From positions 14,481,276-14,545,275 of the forward strand of contig NC_061818.1 in NCBI RefSeq assembly GCF_021462225.1: a DNA stretch of 64,000 nucleotides. Direction: 5' to 3'. Below the pieces are notes generated by a model. That model saw only the letters and a program-made list of their open reading frames with translations, made no database searches and was not told the origin of the DNA. Below, in pieces: positions 46,523-57,900 of this stretch (position 1 is the first letter of the stretch; every line of letters starts with the position of its first letter). Position numbers and translations under genes: made by a program. Source of the DNA: Girardinichthys multiradiatus. Its lineage: Eukaryota > Chordata > Actinopteri > Cyprinodontiformes > Goodeidae.

Positions 46523-49007
46523 TTAGTCTAGATGATGCATCTTCTTCCCCGTCTGTCTACGTCTCTGCTTCTTGCTGGTCCTCCCACCTCTGTGTACACC
46601 CTCTGTGACACCAGGTCTTTTGTCTGTCCGACGTCCTCGTCTGTCTCGACCTTCCTGCTTCCCTTTCCTCTTCCGCTTGCTGGTGCATGTGCTGAGCGCT
46701 GTCGTAAGGGAGCGGATCCTGCAGCGGGGAAGTGAGAAAAGAATAGAGCTGGTTAGTTCTACCAGGGACCAAAAGTATAAAGCAGCGAATCATCATCAAA
46801 GAATGGGCCAGTTCCTGGTACCAAGGTTTTTATCAAAAGCAAGTTTTAAATATCATCCCCATCCTATAGTCGGAATTCCCCAGTAGATGATAAAGGGCTG
46901 GAGTGACACTGTAGAGCCTAACTCCCACATGTTGCCGCGCACTGCTGGTCAGCTACCTGAAAGTAGGCTACTACGATTGTCCCTTGCTTAAAAGAAAAAC
47001 TCAGTAGCTTGTAAAGACTTCCAGTCATAAAAAACAGTCAAGCGTGGAAACTGTTGGAGCACCATCCATCACTCTTATTCAGTAACTGTTTTAAAACTAC
47101 AAGCTACGGGTGGCATGCTAATAGAGCAGACAGCCCAACATATTAACCATCTATCAGTGGGTTATATTTGTGTTACTTTACAAGTAGCAGGACAATGAAA
47201 AAAGCATATTATACATAACCCAACACCTGAAACCAACTAATTAGCCTATTTAACTCTTGTTTATTCTATATTTTGCTTAAATCTATTAAACCAAATAAAA
47301 AAACAACAAATATTAAAACTATGATTTTTAATATGTTATTTTATTTTGACAATTGCTGCTTCTCTATTTTCAACTTTTTGAGTAAATACTGTGAATCCAT
47401 GGTGTTCTCAGCAAGTTGCTATAGCATGATAGTCTGGCTCTTTCATACCGCTGGCAGATTTAGATTTAAATTTATTTGCATTCAACCAAGAAGTTTGGTT
47501 CTAACTGGATATAAACCAGGTATTTCTCAAAAGGTAATAAAAATGTAACATGAGTATCAGGTAAAAAAAAAACACATTTATTTTTAGTTACATTTTATTT
47601 AAAAAATGCCACGACAGGAAATATTGATACATTTCTTCATAATCAGTGGGGAAATTTTCAATGGTATTACAGCAATCAATCCGTTTTTTATGATTGCTGA
47701 ACAACATTTTGCATTTTGATTATTATCTTGTAGCTCTTTGAGGTTAGGAGGCCTCCTTGCCATCACCCTAATCTTTAGCTCCCTCCACAGACTCTCCACC
47801 ACATTCAAGTCAGGACCACTCCAAAATGATAACAAAATGATATTACTTTAACCCAAATCTGCCAGGGGTGTGAAGAATTTTAACCATAGCTTCATTGAGC
47901 ATCTGTGAACAACTTCAATCTCTCTCTTAAGCCTAACTGTGTATGACAAACAGTAGTTGTTATGCTTACTGGGGCTCAATTTTAGAGAGAAAATAAACTT
48001 ACTTTTTGTTCATGATCATATCCCTTGGCTTTTTTGGCATCGCATGCCTTTTTACTTGCTCCTCCTTATCTTTGTCCTCATTCTCTCCACCAGACTTCAA
48101 ATCAGAAACCAAAATGTGTTAGCGACCTTACAATAATCACAAGAATTTCTGCCATACTGAGAACATTTACATCACTTGCAGCTGGGCCGAGCAAGTGAGG
48201 TCCTGAGAGGTCTAGATCACAAATGGTTGTCACGGTAACGGTGTGGTTTGGGTGATCGTATTGAACGGACTCTGTGGTGCTGATTACTGCATCTTCAAGC
48301 TCATCTTCGGCATCGGCTGCAGGATGGAAGACAGACAAGAAGAAAGTCGTGTGTGACTAGAAAAAAACACAAGTTGAAGACTTCTTTTAAAACTCACCAA
48401 GAGCTTCTTCCCTCTCCTTCAGCATCTTCACATATTCCTTATGGCGCTGAAAAAAAACACAATAAAAGTTGACAAGCTGCACAACCGACCTGCTGCTTTT
48501 TTACTAGTAATTGTTTTTGTTTGAGTTTTTTTTTTTTTTTTTACACTTACTTCTTCTCTGACCCTGTTCTGCTCTTCCTTTATTTTCTTTTTTAATTCTA
48601 CCACCGCTGCTTTCCTCCTTTCTAGCTTTCGCTTATGGAAACCAGTCAGATAGTCCCTGACCGAGGATAGGAAGAACAAAAACATAAAGCGAATAAAGAT
48701 AACAACATTGTTTAAAGATAAAACCTAATGGGTTTGAACGTAACCACTTTAATTTTATCACTTATTTTCCACAACCGATTATTTTGAGTTAGTATTTACA
48801 AAAAAACAGGATTATCTTGCTATTATGCCGGGCTAACATGCTAGCTAGCTGGCTAACAGCTCCAACATGTGCAGCCTGTGACGTAACCTCTACTCACTGT
48901 CTGTCTTTGTCGTCAAACATCACGACGCATTTGTTTTCTCTTTTCTTCGAACCAGGCTTGAATTTGGCCTTTTTTAACGCGGCATTGTTATGTTTTTGGT
49001 TTCTCAT
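46523..49007 (-). CDS. nol12: Nucleolar protein 12 (Rrp17/Nol12 family)
   Basis: Nucleolar RNA-binding protein of the Nop25/Rrp17 family, involved in pre-rRNA processing and genome maintenance. Six coding exons on the - strand: 49007-48898, 48656-48551, 48446-48398, 48316-48171, 48094-48003, 46718-46523. Phases agree and give 232 aa (human 213). Family hallmarks: [17 protein letters not shown] (about residues 38-54), a basic/acidic helical stretch ending [33 protein letters not shown] with LDLSG, and a Lys/Arg-rich C-terminus with [13 protein letters not shown] that looks like a nucleolar localisation signal. The start ATG is the first in frame. It is directly upstream of triobp on the same strand, as in human, where TRIOBP-NOL12 read-through is annotated. 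Intron 5 is about 1.3 kb and holds a Tc1 remnant. Confidence 0.95.
47590..47850 (-). mobile_element. Tc1-like transposase fragment in nol12 intron 5
   Basis: The - strand reads [17 protein letters not shown] and KVIRVMAR-like residues, corresponding to the SPDLNPIE-LW motif that carries the catalytic Glu of Tc1 transposases. The DNA also contains CCTCCTTGCCATCACCCTAA, shared with 16905-17360. The rest of the transposon is missing. Confidence 0.7.
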
Positions 49008-49786
49008 GCTGTACACGTGAGTTCCCGGACTTCTAACGGTCCGTCATTCAAATGTGTCCGATAAGGAACACGCACATGTAAACCTGTGGCCCGGGGAGCC
49101 ACGACACGTTAACAAACAGCCACAAAAAATTATTTTTGTAATAAGGCAGTGGTTATCAAGCTTTTACGAAAAATTCCACCATACTGACAGGTACTGAAAA
49201 ACGTTATGAGAACAAGAAATAAATAAAAAAAAAGCATATAATAGAAACTCACCTGAATTAAATGGGCGAATTATGAATGCAAGTTGTAATCTACTCTACT
49301 GAAAAAATGTTCCAGCGTAATGATTAGATGCGTTTTTGTTAAAATTTCATGTCTCATTAATAAAATTATTGGCAAGAAGATTAATCAAAATAGTATGTTA
49401 TAAAACATATTCAGTACACTCAAATTAATGAAAGTTATGACATGTAGTTTCTTTTTTTTTTCTTACCAGCCTATCCTTAATCCTAAACCTCAATTTATTC
49501 AGAAAAATCATCTTGTTACAAGGGCTTAATATTAAAGAACAATGAACACATGACATACAACACAGGTAAATTATAAATAAACTACAATAACCAGTTGTTT
49601 TAGGACTGCTTTACCTTCAGATTATTCCTTGCAAAAATCCCAGATGGGCACAAACTTTATCCCAGACTCTGCAGGCCGCACTTATCATGTTAAATTAAAA
49701 TCTATAAATACAATATTAAAGTTCATGCAACCATAATAAAAAACATACAAGTACGAGTTGTTTGAAAGAGTTTGCAAGGAGAACAC
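49008..49786. other. nol12 5' flank
   Basis: Upstream of the nol12 ATG, with a short GC-rich stretch near 49080-49105 (GTGGCCCGGGGAGCCACG), the likely promoter end. The rest is AT-rich with no gene on either strand. Confidence 0.4.
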
Positions 49787-50198
49787 TTTTTAAATATCTT
49801 CTATAAGTCTGTTGTGGAAAGTGTGATTTCTTCTGCCATCATCTGCTGGGGAAGCAGCATCAGTGCCAGGGACTTAAAAAAGCTCAACAAGCTAATAAAG
49901 AAGGCTGGCTCTGTTCTGCCTCTGGAGATCATTGTGGAAAGACGGATTCTTCATAAAATGAAGAACATTATGGAGAAACCTGAGCATCCTCTTCATCAGA
50001 CTGTCCTACAACAACAGAGTGTCTTCAGTCAGAGGCTTCTTCAGATCTGCTGTAAGACGGAGCGCTACAGGAGATCCTTCCTGCCCACAGCCATCAGCAT
50101 CTACCACGACTCTTTGAGGAAACCTTCATAATATGAGCTATAACAACATTTAATTTCCCTTTGGGATTAATAAAGTATTTTTGAATTGAATTGAATTA
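49787..50198 (+). mobile_element. 5'-truncated L2-type LINE
   Basis: Encodes only the reverse-transcriptase C-terminal tail ([20 protein letters not shown], then [21 protein letters not shown]). It ends in GGGATTAATAAAGTATTTTTG followed by AATTG repeats. It lacks four residues (about 12 nt) present in the copy at 34770-35675 between GSVL and PLEII. Confidence 0.85.
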
Positions 50199-50459
50199 AA
50201 AAGGCAAAATGCCAGAAAGATTTCAACTTGCCTTAGGTTTATACATTTTTATTGAAGCAAACTACAAACCATCTGGGAACAGATCATTTAAACAGTATCA
50301 TGCCTGACACATTTGGCCAAAATGCCCTGAAGTGCATTTGATGTAAACCAAAAACACAAACACCTCACACCAACTGGCTCCTCTGCACGGCCTTGATGGC
50401 TGGCTCTCTTCAACTTCTCCTGGAAGTTATGTAAACATGACGCTCTGCTCCCTCTGCCC

Positions 50460-50932
50460 CCTCCCTTCCCTGAGGACATCTGTGGACCTGCTCAGAACTT
50501 TGTGGCCGGTTGATGTACATTCCAACGAACCATCAAGGACAATGGCCTCTGTGACAGTGCTTCATGGACTTACTGCACACACTCACTTGCACACACACAC
50601 ATGCTCAAGATAAACATATGCACCCCTCACACCACCTTCACCGTTCCCGGCATGATGTTGTTTTGTAAACTTGTTGCTTCTTTGTGCTGTGGTTTTTTGC
50701 AATCTAAAACTGTATCCTGCTAAGGATAAAGTGTGAAATATGATTTTTTTTCCCCCTCTACTTTCCTAATGTGGCCTCTTTTCTCATCTAGCAAGGGCAG
50801 TGCCTGTGAGTGGGCAGCAAAGCCTCGGTGACCCGTCCCCACCTTGTCTTCATGATGTATGTTTGGATGGGTTGTACTGGAATTCTAATTTCCCCTCGGG
50901 GATCAATAAAGTATCTTTGAATTGAATTTAGC
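50460..50932 (+). mobile_element. LINE 3' untranslated fragment
   Basis: Non-coding sequence that ends CGGGGATCAATAAAGTATCT then TTGAATTGAATT, the same terminal design as the L2 copies next to it. It therefore looks like a 3' UTR of a related LINE subfamily. The left boundary is uncertain. Confidence 0.6.
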
Positions 50933-51419
50933 ATGTTGGTGGAGGTGTGAGGATTAGGGTTTTTATTTGAACTCAAAGCATCTTACCGTCTGAGTCACAC
51001 ATAAATAGAGGCACATTCAATTCAAAAATACTTTATTAATCTCAAAGGGAAATTAAATGTTGTTGTAGCTCATATTATGAAGGTTTCCTCAAAGTGCCGT
51101 TGTAGATGCTGATGGCTGTGGGCAGGAATGATCTCCTGTAGCGCTCCATCTTACAGCAGATCTGAAGAAGCCTCTGACTGAAGACACTCTGTTGTTGTAG
51201 GACAGTCTCATGAAGAGGATGCTCAAAGTTCTCCATAATGTTCTTCATTTTATGAAGGTTCCTTCTTTCCACAATGATCTCCAGAGGTTCCAGAGGAGTC
51301 CTCAGAACAGAGCCAGCCTTCTTTATCAGCTTGTTGAGCTTTTTTAAGTCCCTGGCTCTGATGCTGCTACCCCAGCAGATGATGGCAGAAGAGATCACAC
51401 TCTCCACAACAGACTTATA

Positions 51420-52689
51420 CAGGGGTTGGACAATGAAACTGAAACACCTGGATTTAGACCACAATAATTTATTAGTATGGTTTAGGGCCTCCTTTTGCGG
51501 CCAATACAGCATCAATTCGTCTTGAGAATGACATATACAAGTCCTGCACAGTGGTCAGAGGGATTTTAAGCCATTCTTCTTGCAGAATAGCGGCCAGGTC
51601 ACTATGTGATACTGGTGGAGGAAAACGTTTCCTGACTCGCTCCTCCAAAACACCCCAAAGTGGCTCAATAATATTTAGATCTGGTGACTGTGCAGGCCAT
51701 GGGAGATGTTCAACTTCACTTTCATGTTCATCAAACCAATCTTTCACCAGTCTTGCTGTGTGTATTGGTGCATTGTCATCCTGATACACGGCACCGCCTT
51801 CAGGATACAATGTTTGAACCATTGGATGCACATGGTCCTCAAGAATGGTTCGGTAGTCCTTGGCAGTGACACGCCCATCTAGCACAAGTATTGGGCCAAG
51901 GGAATGCCATGATATGGCAGCCCAAACCATCACTGATCCACCCCCATGCTTCACTCTGGGCATGCAACAGTCTGGGTGGTACGCTTCTTTGGGGCTTCTC
52001 CACACCGTAACTCTCCTGGATGTGGGGAAAACAGTAAAGGTGGACTCATCAGAGAACAATACATGTTTCACATTGTCCACAGCCCAAGATTTGCGCTCCT
52101 TGCACCATTGAAACCTACGTTTGGCATTGGCATGAATGACCAAAGGTTTGGCTATAGCAGCCCGGCCGTGTATATTGACCCTGTGGAGCTCCCGACGGAC
52201 AGTTCTGGCGGAAACAGGAGAGTTGAGGTGCACATTTAATTCTGCCGTGATTTGGGCAGCTGTGGTTTTATGTTTTTTGGATACAATCCAGGTTAGCACC
52301 CAAACATCTCTTTCAGACAGCTTCCTCTTGCGTCCACAGTTAATCCTGTTGGATGTGGTTCATCCTTCTTGGTGGTATGCTGACATTACCCTGGATACCG
52401 TGGCTCTTGATACATCACAAAGACTTGCTGTCTTGGTCACAGATGCGCCAGCTAGACGTGCACCAACAATTTGTCCTGTTTTGAACTCTGGTATGTCACC
52501 CATAATGTTGTGTGCATTTCAATATTTTGAGCAAAACTGTGTTCTTACCCTGCTAATTGAACCTTCACACTCTGCTCTTACTGGTGCAATGTGCAATCAA
52601 TGAAGACTGGCTACCAGGCTGGTCCAATTTAGCCATGAAACCTCCCACACTAAAATGACAGGTGTTTCAGTTTCATTGTCTAAGCCCTG
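51420..52689 (-). mobile_element. Tc1/mariner element, nearly intact, with 36 residues between the last two catalytic acids
   Basis: 1270-bp element flanked by TA duplications (51418-51419 and 52690-52691). The terminal inverted repeats begin CAGGGGTTGGACAATGAAAC on the left and, reversed, CAGGGCTTAGACAATGAAAC on the right; both continue TGAAACACCTG. It carries one transposase gene on the - strand with a single in-frame stop. It is inserted in an L2 LINE and is much better preserved than the Tc1 remnants elsewhere in the window, so it is likely a younger insertion. Confidence 0.92.
51472..52503 (-). pseudogene. Tc1/mariner transposase with one premature stop
   Basis: DNA cut-and-paste transposase. 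The frame opens at ATG 52503 and ends at TAA 51472-51474, about 343 codons. It is interrupted only by a TGA at 52360-52362. The N-terminus shows a helix-turn-helix (VTKTASLCDVSRATVSRVM); a second DNA-binding part includes VSARTVRRELHRVNIHGR. Catalytic residues sit in VLFSDEST, YQDDNAPIH and DLNIIEPLW. There are 36 residues between the second Asp (last D of QDD) and the Glu, not the usual 34 of Tc1. GGGSVMVWAAIS is also present. The downstream 275-codon frame is fully open. The stop may be a C-to-T change at a CpG; I infer the copy is inactive or nearly so. Confidence 0.88.
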
Positions 52690-52965
52690 TAGAAGATATG
52701 CAGCATCTTGCTGCAAACACCAAAGGACCTAAGCTTCCTCAAGAAGTACAGTCTGCTCTGTTCCTTCTTGGAGATGACTTCACAGTTGCATCTCCACTCT
52801 AGTCTGTTGTCCAGGTGAACACCGAGGTATTTATACTCCTCCACCACCTCCACTTCTTCTCCCATGATGGAAATAGTTTTTGACTTATTCCTGTTTCTCT
52901 TAAAATCTTCAATCATCTCATTTGTTTTAGTCACGTTCAAAATGTATATAAAACAGTACAAAACA

Positions 52966-53164
52966 TATCTTAAACAGTGGAAGCTTGGCTCAAACTGGGT
53001 CAGGAACTGAAATTATTCAGTGAAAAGCTGATATATTTGGCCCATGTGCATCATTTAAAACAAAAATCATCCAACTTTACACAACTGTTCGGAGGTTAAC
53101 ACTTGAACTCATACTTGCCAACAACTACCAATCAAACGGAGTGAAAAATGTTCTGCTTTCTCCC
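52966..53164. other. Intergenic sequence
   Basis: AT-rich, no ORF and no recognised repeat between the L2 fragment and a Tc1 terminus. Confidence 0.35.
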
Positions 53165-53480
53165 TCTTCAGCTAGTTTTCAGTGCCTCGCAAAAAGCATT
53201 CATTAGCCTTGAACCCATTCACATTTTGTCCCATTACAGCCTCAAACCTCAGTGTTTTGGAAATTGATGCATGTTTTTTAAATTAAAAAAAAGATCTGAA
53301 AGTGTGTCATACGTTTGCATTCAGTCCCTTTTATTCTAACGGACCAAAATGAAAACCTAATTAATCACACAGGCCGTGCGATCTGCTGTTTTATTAGGAA
53401 ACATATGGGAAAAAAACAGTTCAAACAATAAAACCTCTTGAAAGAAAAAAACAAAAAAGACATCACCTTTTTTTATCTGT
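53165..53480. mobile_element. Tc1-derived terminal fragment
   Basis: AGTGCCTCGCAAAAAGCATT and CACATTTTGTCCCATTACAG match the terminal part of the common teleost Tc1 family. No transposase sequence remains. Confidence 0.6.
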
Positions 53481-54999
53481 TTACCAGTCAGGGAAGCTAA
53501 ATATACACTGTAAAAGATTTCCAGTGCTAATTAAAGATTAGTCTCTTTTCCATAAAGCCAGTCCTTGAATTTCATATCCGTATGCCTTTATATCTTAAAA
53601 AAATGACTATCTGCTTGAAAGAAGTAAGACTTTCATACCAAGCTATAAGTCTGGACAACCTTTGTATAAAAACAATAAAAACATTTTGCTTTTACAGTTT
53701 TTGGCCCTATGCTACTTTTACAGATACAAAACAATAACAAAGCTGCAACATTGACCCCCAAAAGCCTTAATCTCACACAACCATTAAATAAAATATCCAG
53801 AGCAAAGAAACATAAAAGTTTTGCTTCATATTGATAATTACAAGTAAAAAGCTAATTCAACAAAGAATTTGAAAAGATACAACTTGTCGATCTTTTCCAA
53901 ATTGATACAACATAAGATAATATTTTTTACATAACAAAAAGGCTGTTTTGCTTGAGAGCTTAACATTATAGATGGACCTCACTTCCAGGGAAAGACAACA
54001 CATTGAGGTGTGCAAACCACTACAGCGCTCCGCCACCAGGACTCATTTGGGATTTGCTCCGGGTTTTTTTCAGACAGATGCAGCAGGAAGCCATATTTGC
54101 TCTGAACCACCTGTAAGCTGGCGGCGTTTTGCATGTCGCTGCAGTAGCAGAACACTTTGTGTTCTCTGTGACATTCCTAAAGGCTTTGTTTGTGGCTACA
54201 GCCAGAGAGTGAGAGCTGTTGGTAGGCTCAGACAGTTGACCTTGCACTTTAATATGCCGTTCTGGATGTACATCGCCTCAAGAAGAAACAAAGAATATCA
54301 AGGAGAGGATTGTAAGAAACCGAAGCCTCACTTCCGATCATGGAGTCTAATTTCAGGCTAACTCATGTGCTGCATTTTCCTGTGTTGATCTGTGATACAG
54401 TGCTGGCACTGTACAGTGTTTGAGGTAGATAAGACACACTACTCAGCACTGCAAGGTTAAAACAAGCTGGTCTGCATGCCTCTTCCACTCTTTGCTCTAG
54501 AATACTATGAGGAAGCTTGCAAATTAAAAGGAAACAGTAAGCAGTAATTCAACCAGTCATCAGCACGAGCCAATAACAGTTGAATGACTATCTCCTAAAA
54601 CTCATCTGCAATGCAGTAATTTAAACAGCTGTTAGGTAATGGTTCCTTTTCCGGTTTTTTGGACCCGTTAGGATTATTCTGCTGAATCCACTGGAGCAAA
54701 AAAGAAGCTAAATTTTGATGTAACTTCCTATCATTTCTGAATATAGTAGAGGAAGGAGTTTCAATGAGCCCCAATCTGAAAGGAGGCTGCCAGTACCACT
54801 AATGGCCAGACGGTGGAGCCATAGCACTGTAACAATTTGAGCAAAGATTGGATTGGAAAACGCCAGGCAAGCCTACATTTCACCCAGGTTGGATCCTTCT
54901 GTTTTGGACTATGTGGAAAAAATGACCAGCTGTGTTACTAATTTACTCAACATTTACTCTTTTCATGAAAACAAAGGGTGGTTGTTGCACTGCACCCCT
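53481..54999 (-). other. srebf2: Probable srebf2 3' UTR and flank
   Basis: Follows the srebf2 stop codon on the - strand. No other coding exon is visible; the 129-codon + frame at 53972-54361 has no family resemblance. Long 3' UTRs are usual for srebf2, but I could not fix a poly(A) site. Confidence 0.4.
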
Positions 55000-57900
55000 T
55001 TAGGAAGCAGCGATGGTGGTGCCCCCGCTGAGGCGCAGCAAAATCTGTTGACAGTCCTGCACCGACCGACGGTCCCCCACTCGTTCTAGGGTGCGCTTGG
55101 CTTCGGCCAGCAGGCGAGCTCTGTGGCCCGGCGGGGTCAGCAGAGGCATGGGCAGGTGGCGGCAGGCGAGAAGAATGGCGTGAGCTCTCTCCCTCTCACC
55201 AACAATGCACTCACCGTCTGATGGCAGCAGAGGAGAAAGATTTAGTGGTCGATATATGTACAGTGACTTCCACTTTTTCATATTTTGTCACGTTACAACC
55301 ACAAATGTCAATATTTGCACTGTTATGTGTTACACCAACACAAAGCAGGGGATAACTGAATCAGAAGGGAAAGGATACATGGTTTTCAACACTTTTTACA
55401 AACAAAAATCCCAATATAAAAACTAAACATCCCCACAGCATGATGCTGCCATTACCTTGTTTCACCATGGCTATGGTGTGCTCAGGGTTATGTGTATCGT
55501 TATTAATTCACGTAGTGTTGTGCATGTAAAACCCCGTCTGCTGTGTTCGTCTGTCTTAGTGATGCTGTTTGTTCACTGATGATTTTCAATAAACCTCTGA
55601 GACATTCACATGAACATAGGATTTATATTGAGATTAAATCACACACAGGTGGACTTTGTCTACTATTTAGGTGACATCTGAGCTTAATTTAAGGGCATCA
55701 GAATAATGGGGGCTGAATACAAACTCCATACTTTTTAAATGACCATTTATAAATAAAAATGTAAACCCTGTATTATTTTCATTTCACTTCACAATAATGA
55801 ACTACTTTGTGTTGCTTTATCACATAAAATCCCCATATAATCCACTCAAGCTTGTGGCTGAAGGAGACTAAATGTGAAAAATGTTCAAGGGGAGTAAATA
55901 CATTAGCAAGTAACCGCATCTCGTTAAAAATTGGTTATCGCATCAAGAGCAGAGAAAAAGACTACGGAGGAGGTAATTATATTCCATCAGTGAAGTTGAA
56001 AGCTACACTCAGAGCTACCCCTCTGTGTGAATTTGTCTCTGTGGGAATCCTGAGGTGTGTGCTTGCAATTAACGTGTAAATGAGTCTGCGTACCGGCTGA
56101 ATAGGAGCTGTGTGTCCTGCGCCGCAGGTTGTGCTCCAGTAGCTGGTGGGTCCTTGTTGGACTGGCTCCAGCTATCAGTCGCACCGTGGTCTCATGAAGG
56201 AAAACCTGAGAACAAAATGAAGACAGAAAGATCCACCTCAACTGAGTTTTATCAGGTCTTTTTGGGACAACAATGAGTCCCTGTTCTCCTTGATCACCAA
56301 ACTTGACGTAAAGTTGCTATATTCATCAATAGGGAATTAAACCCTAACCTTAAGGGGCAAAAACCGAGCTGTGAGACTGTGGGGATGATTATTGAGCTTA
56401 ATGGTGAACAATGAAGACTAATCTTGGGCATGAATTTCAGCTATGATAACTTATTTTAGCAAATTCCATACATCACTGTGAAGATCTCTCCTTCAGGGAG
56501 TAATAAACATATGGAGCTTGATCTATCCACATGTATACCTTGTGCTGTGCCTGTCTGTAGCACTGGGTGAGCCTCCTGAGGGCGCTTAGGTCCCTCTGGA
56601 AACCGGCCAACTGGGATCCAGGAGCTGGACCAGGTTCTCCGTTACTGCTGCCTCCTCGCTGCCATAAACTGGTCCTTAATGTCAGCAGTAGATCACAAAC
56701 AAGAAGCTCCACCCCCTTGGAACATTAAATATGCAAATCAGTAATACTTTAGAATGAGTCTGACTGAAATTTGGGAAAAGAAACAAGAGGTGTGAGTAGA
56801 ATCTGATCATCTAAACTTCAACCCATCACCTGCAACCAACCCAGCATGCATGGCAGAAATCAAGCAATCGGTTACTGATTTTCACAGCGAATAACTGTTA
56901 AAGTGGCGGGGCGTGTAGCAGGTGCGTGCAGATCGGAGAGGCCTCTGTACGGCACTGCAGAGACATTGCACTCGCATTCAGGATCATGCAATGCAACTAC
57001 AATGCACCACAGCCACCTCTTTCCACCTACAATGCACACACACACAGCTCCACGGCAGCCTGTCCTCACCATCACCGAGCATGCAGTGAATTTGTGCTGG
57101 TGCATCAGAAGAAGGAATAATCAGAAGCAAAACATGCACTATAAAGAAGAGGACAGGGGATCAACTCTAAACCCCTGTAATAACAGAGTAAAGTTTAATC
57201 TCAAGCAGAGTAAAGTGTTTGAAGAGATCCTCATGAAATCTGTCCACCGTACCTTGTTGAGCCAGTTCCCAGACTGGGCGAGTGGCACGGAGATGCTGGA
57301 GCGCAGGTAGCCACTGGCTCTGTCACAGTGAGAGAGGCAGGCCACCACTCCGTCTCCTTTCAGAGTAGACAGGCTCATCTGAACCACCTTACAGAGCAGG
57401 AGCACAGCTTTGGGCAGAGGGTGGCTGAAACGGGAGATGAAGACATTAGGTGCTTCTCCTCAAGTTTTTGATTTGAGGCTTTGTAAATTAAAGAAATAGG
57501 AGAACAACTGAGTTCATTTCTTTTCAGGCAGGAACTGACTCGCTGGATCTGGAAATGATGACAGCCTTTTGGAAGTCTTGACATTAGGGTCAACATCCTC
57601 CAGGGAATTCACAGGGAGACTGAGCTCTATAATTATGCTAATCCCTGTTATATAGGACATTTTATTATGTCACCTCTGTCATCATTTTGTCTTTGTTTTA
57701 ATATAATAAAATCCCTTTTTACTTAAGACCTGGGTCACAGCATCTTCTGTCTCACTCACACAGTGTGACGTCGTCTCTTCTGCAACATGAATCATTAACA
57801 TGACGGCTTCTGTGTTGTCACAATAAATGTGTTGATCTGACATCTACCAATAAATCACAGCTTTCTTCACTAATATTAAATCAAACACCCTTGTGTTAAG

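Larger units (their letters stand above)
51015..52965 (-). mobile_element. L2-type LINE fragment interrupted by a DNA transposon
   Basis: The L2 tail occupies 51015-51419 and 52690-52965 on the - strand. It encodes [34 protein letters not shown], then after the interruption [17 protein letters not shown]. The split falls inside the codons for HIFYKS. The 3' tail at 51015-51035 is TTCAAAAATACTTTATTAAT on the + strand. Confidence 0.88.

Noticed and set aside
53972..54361. 129-codon + strand frame downstream of srebf2
   Set aside because: Composition and lack of any motif suggest chance in the antisense of a 3' UTR.
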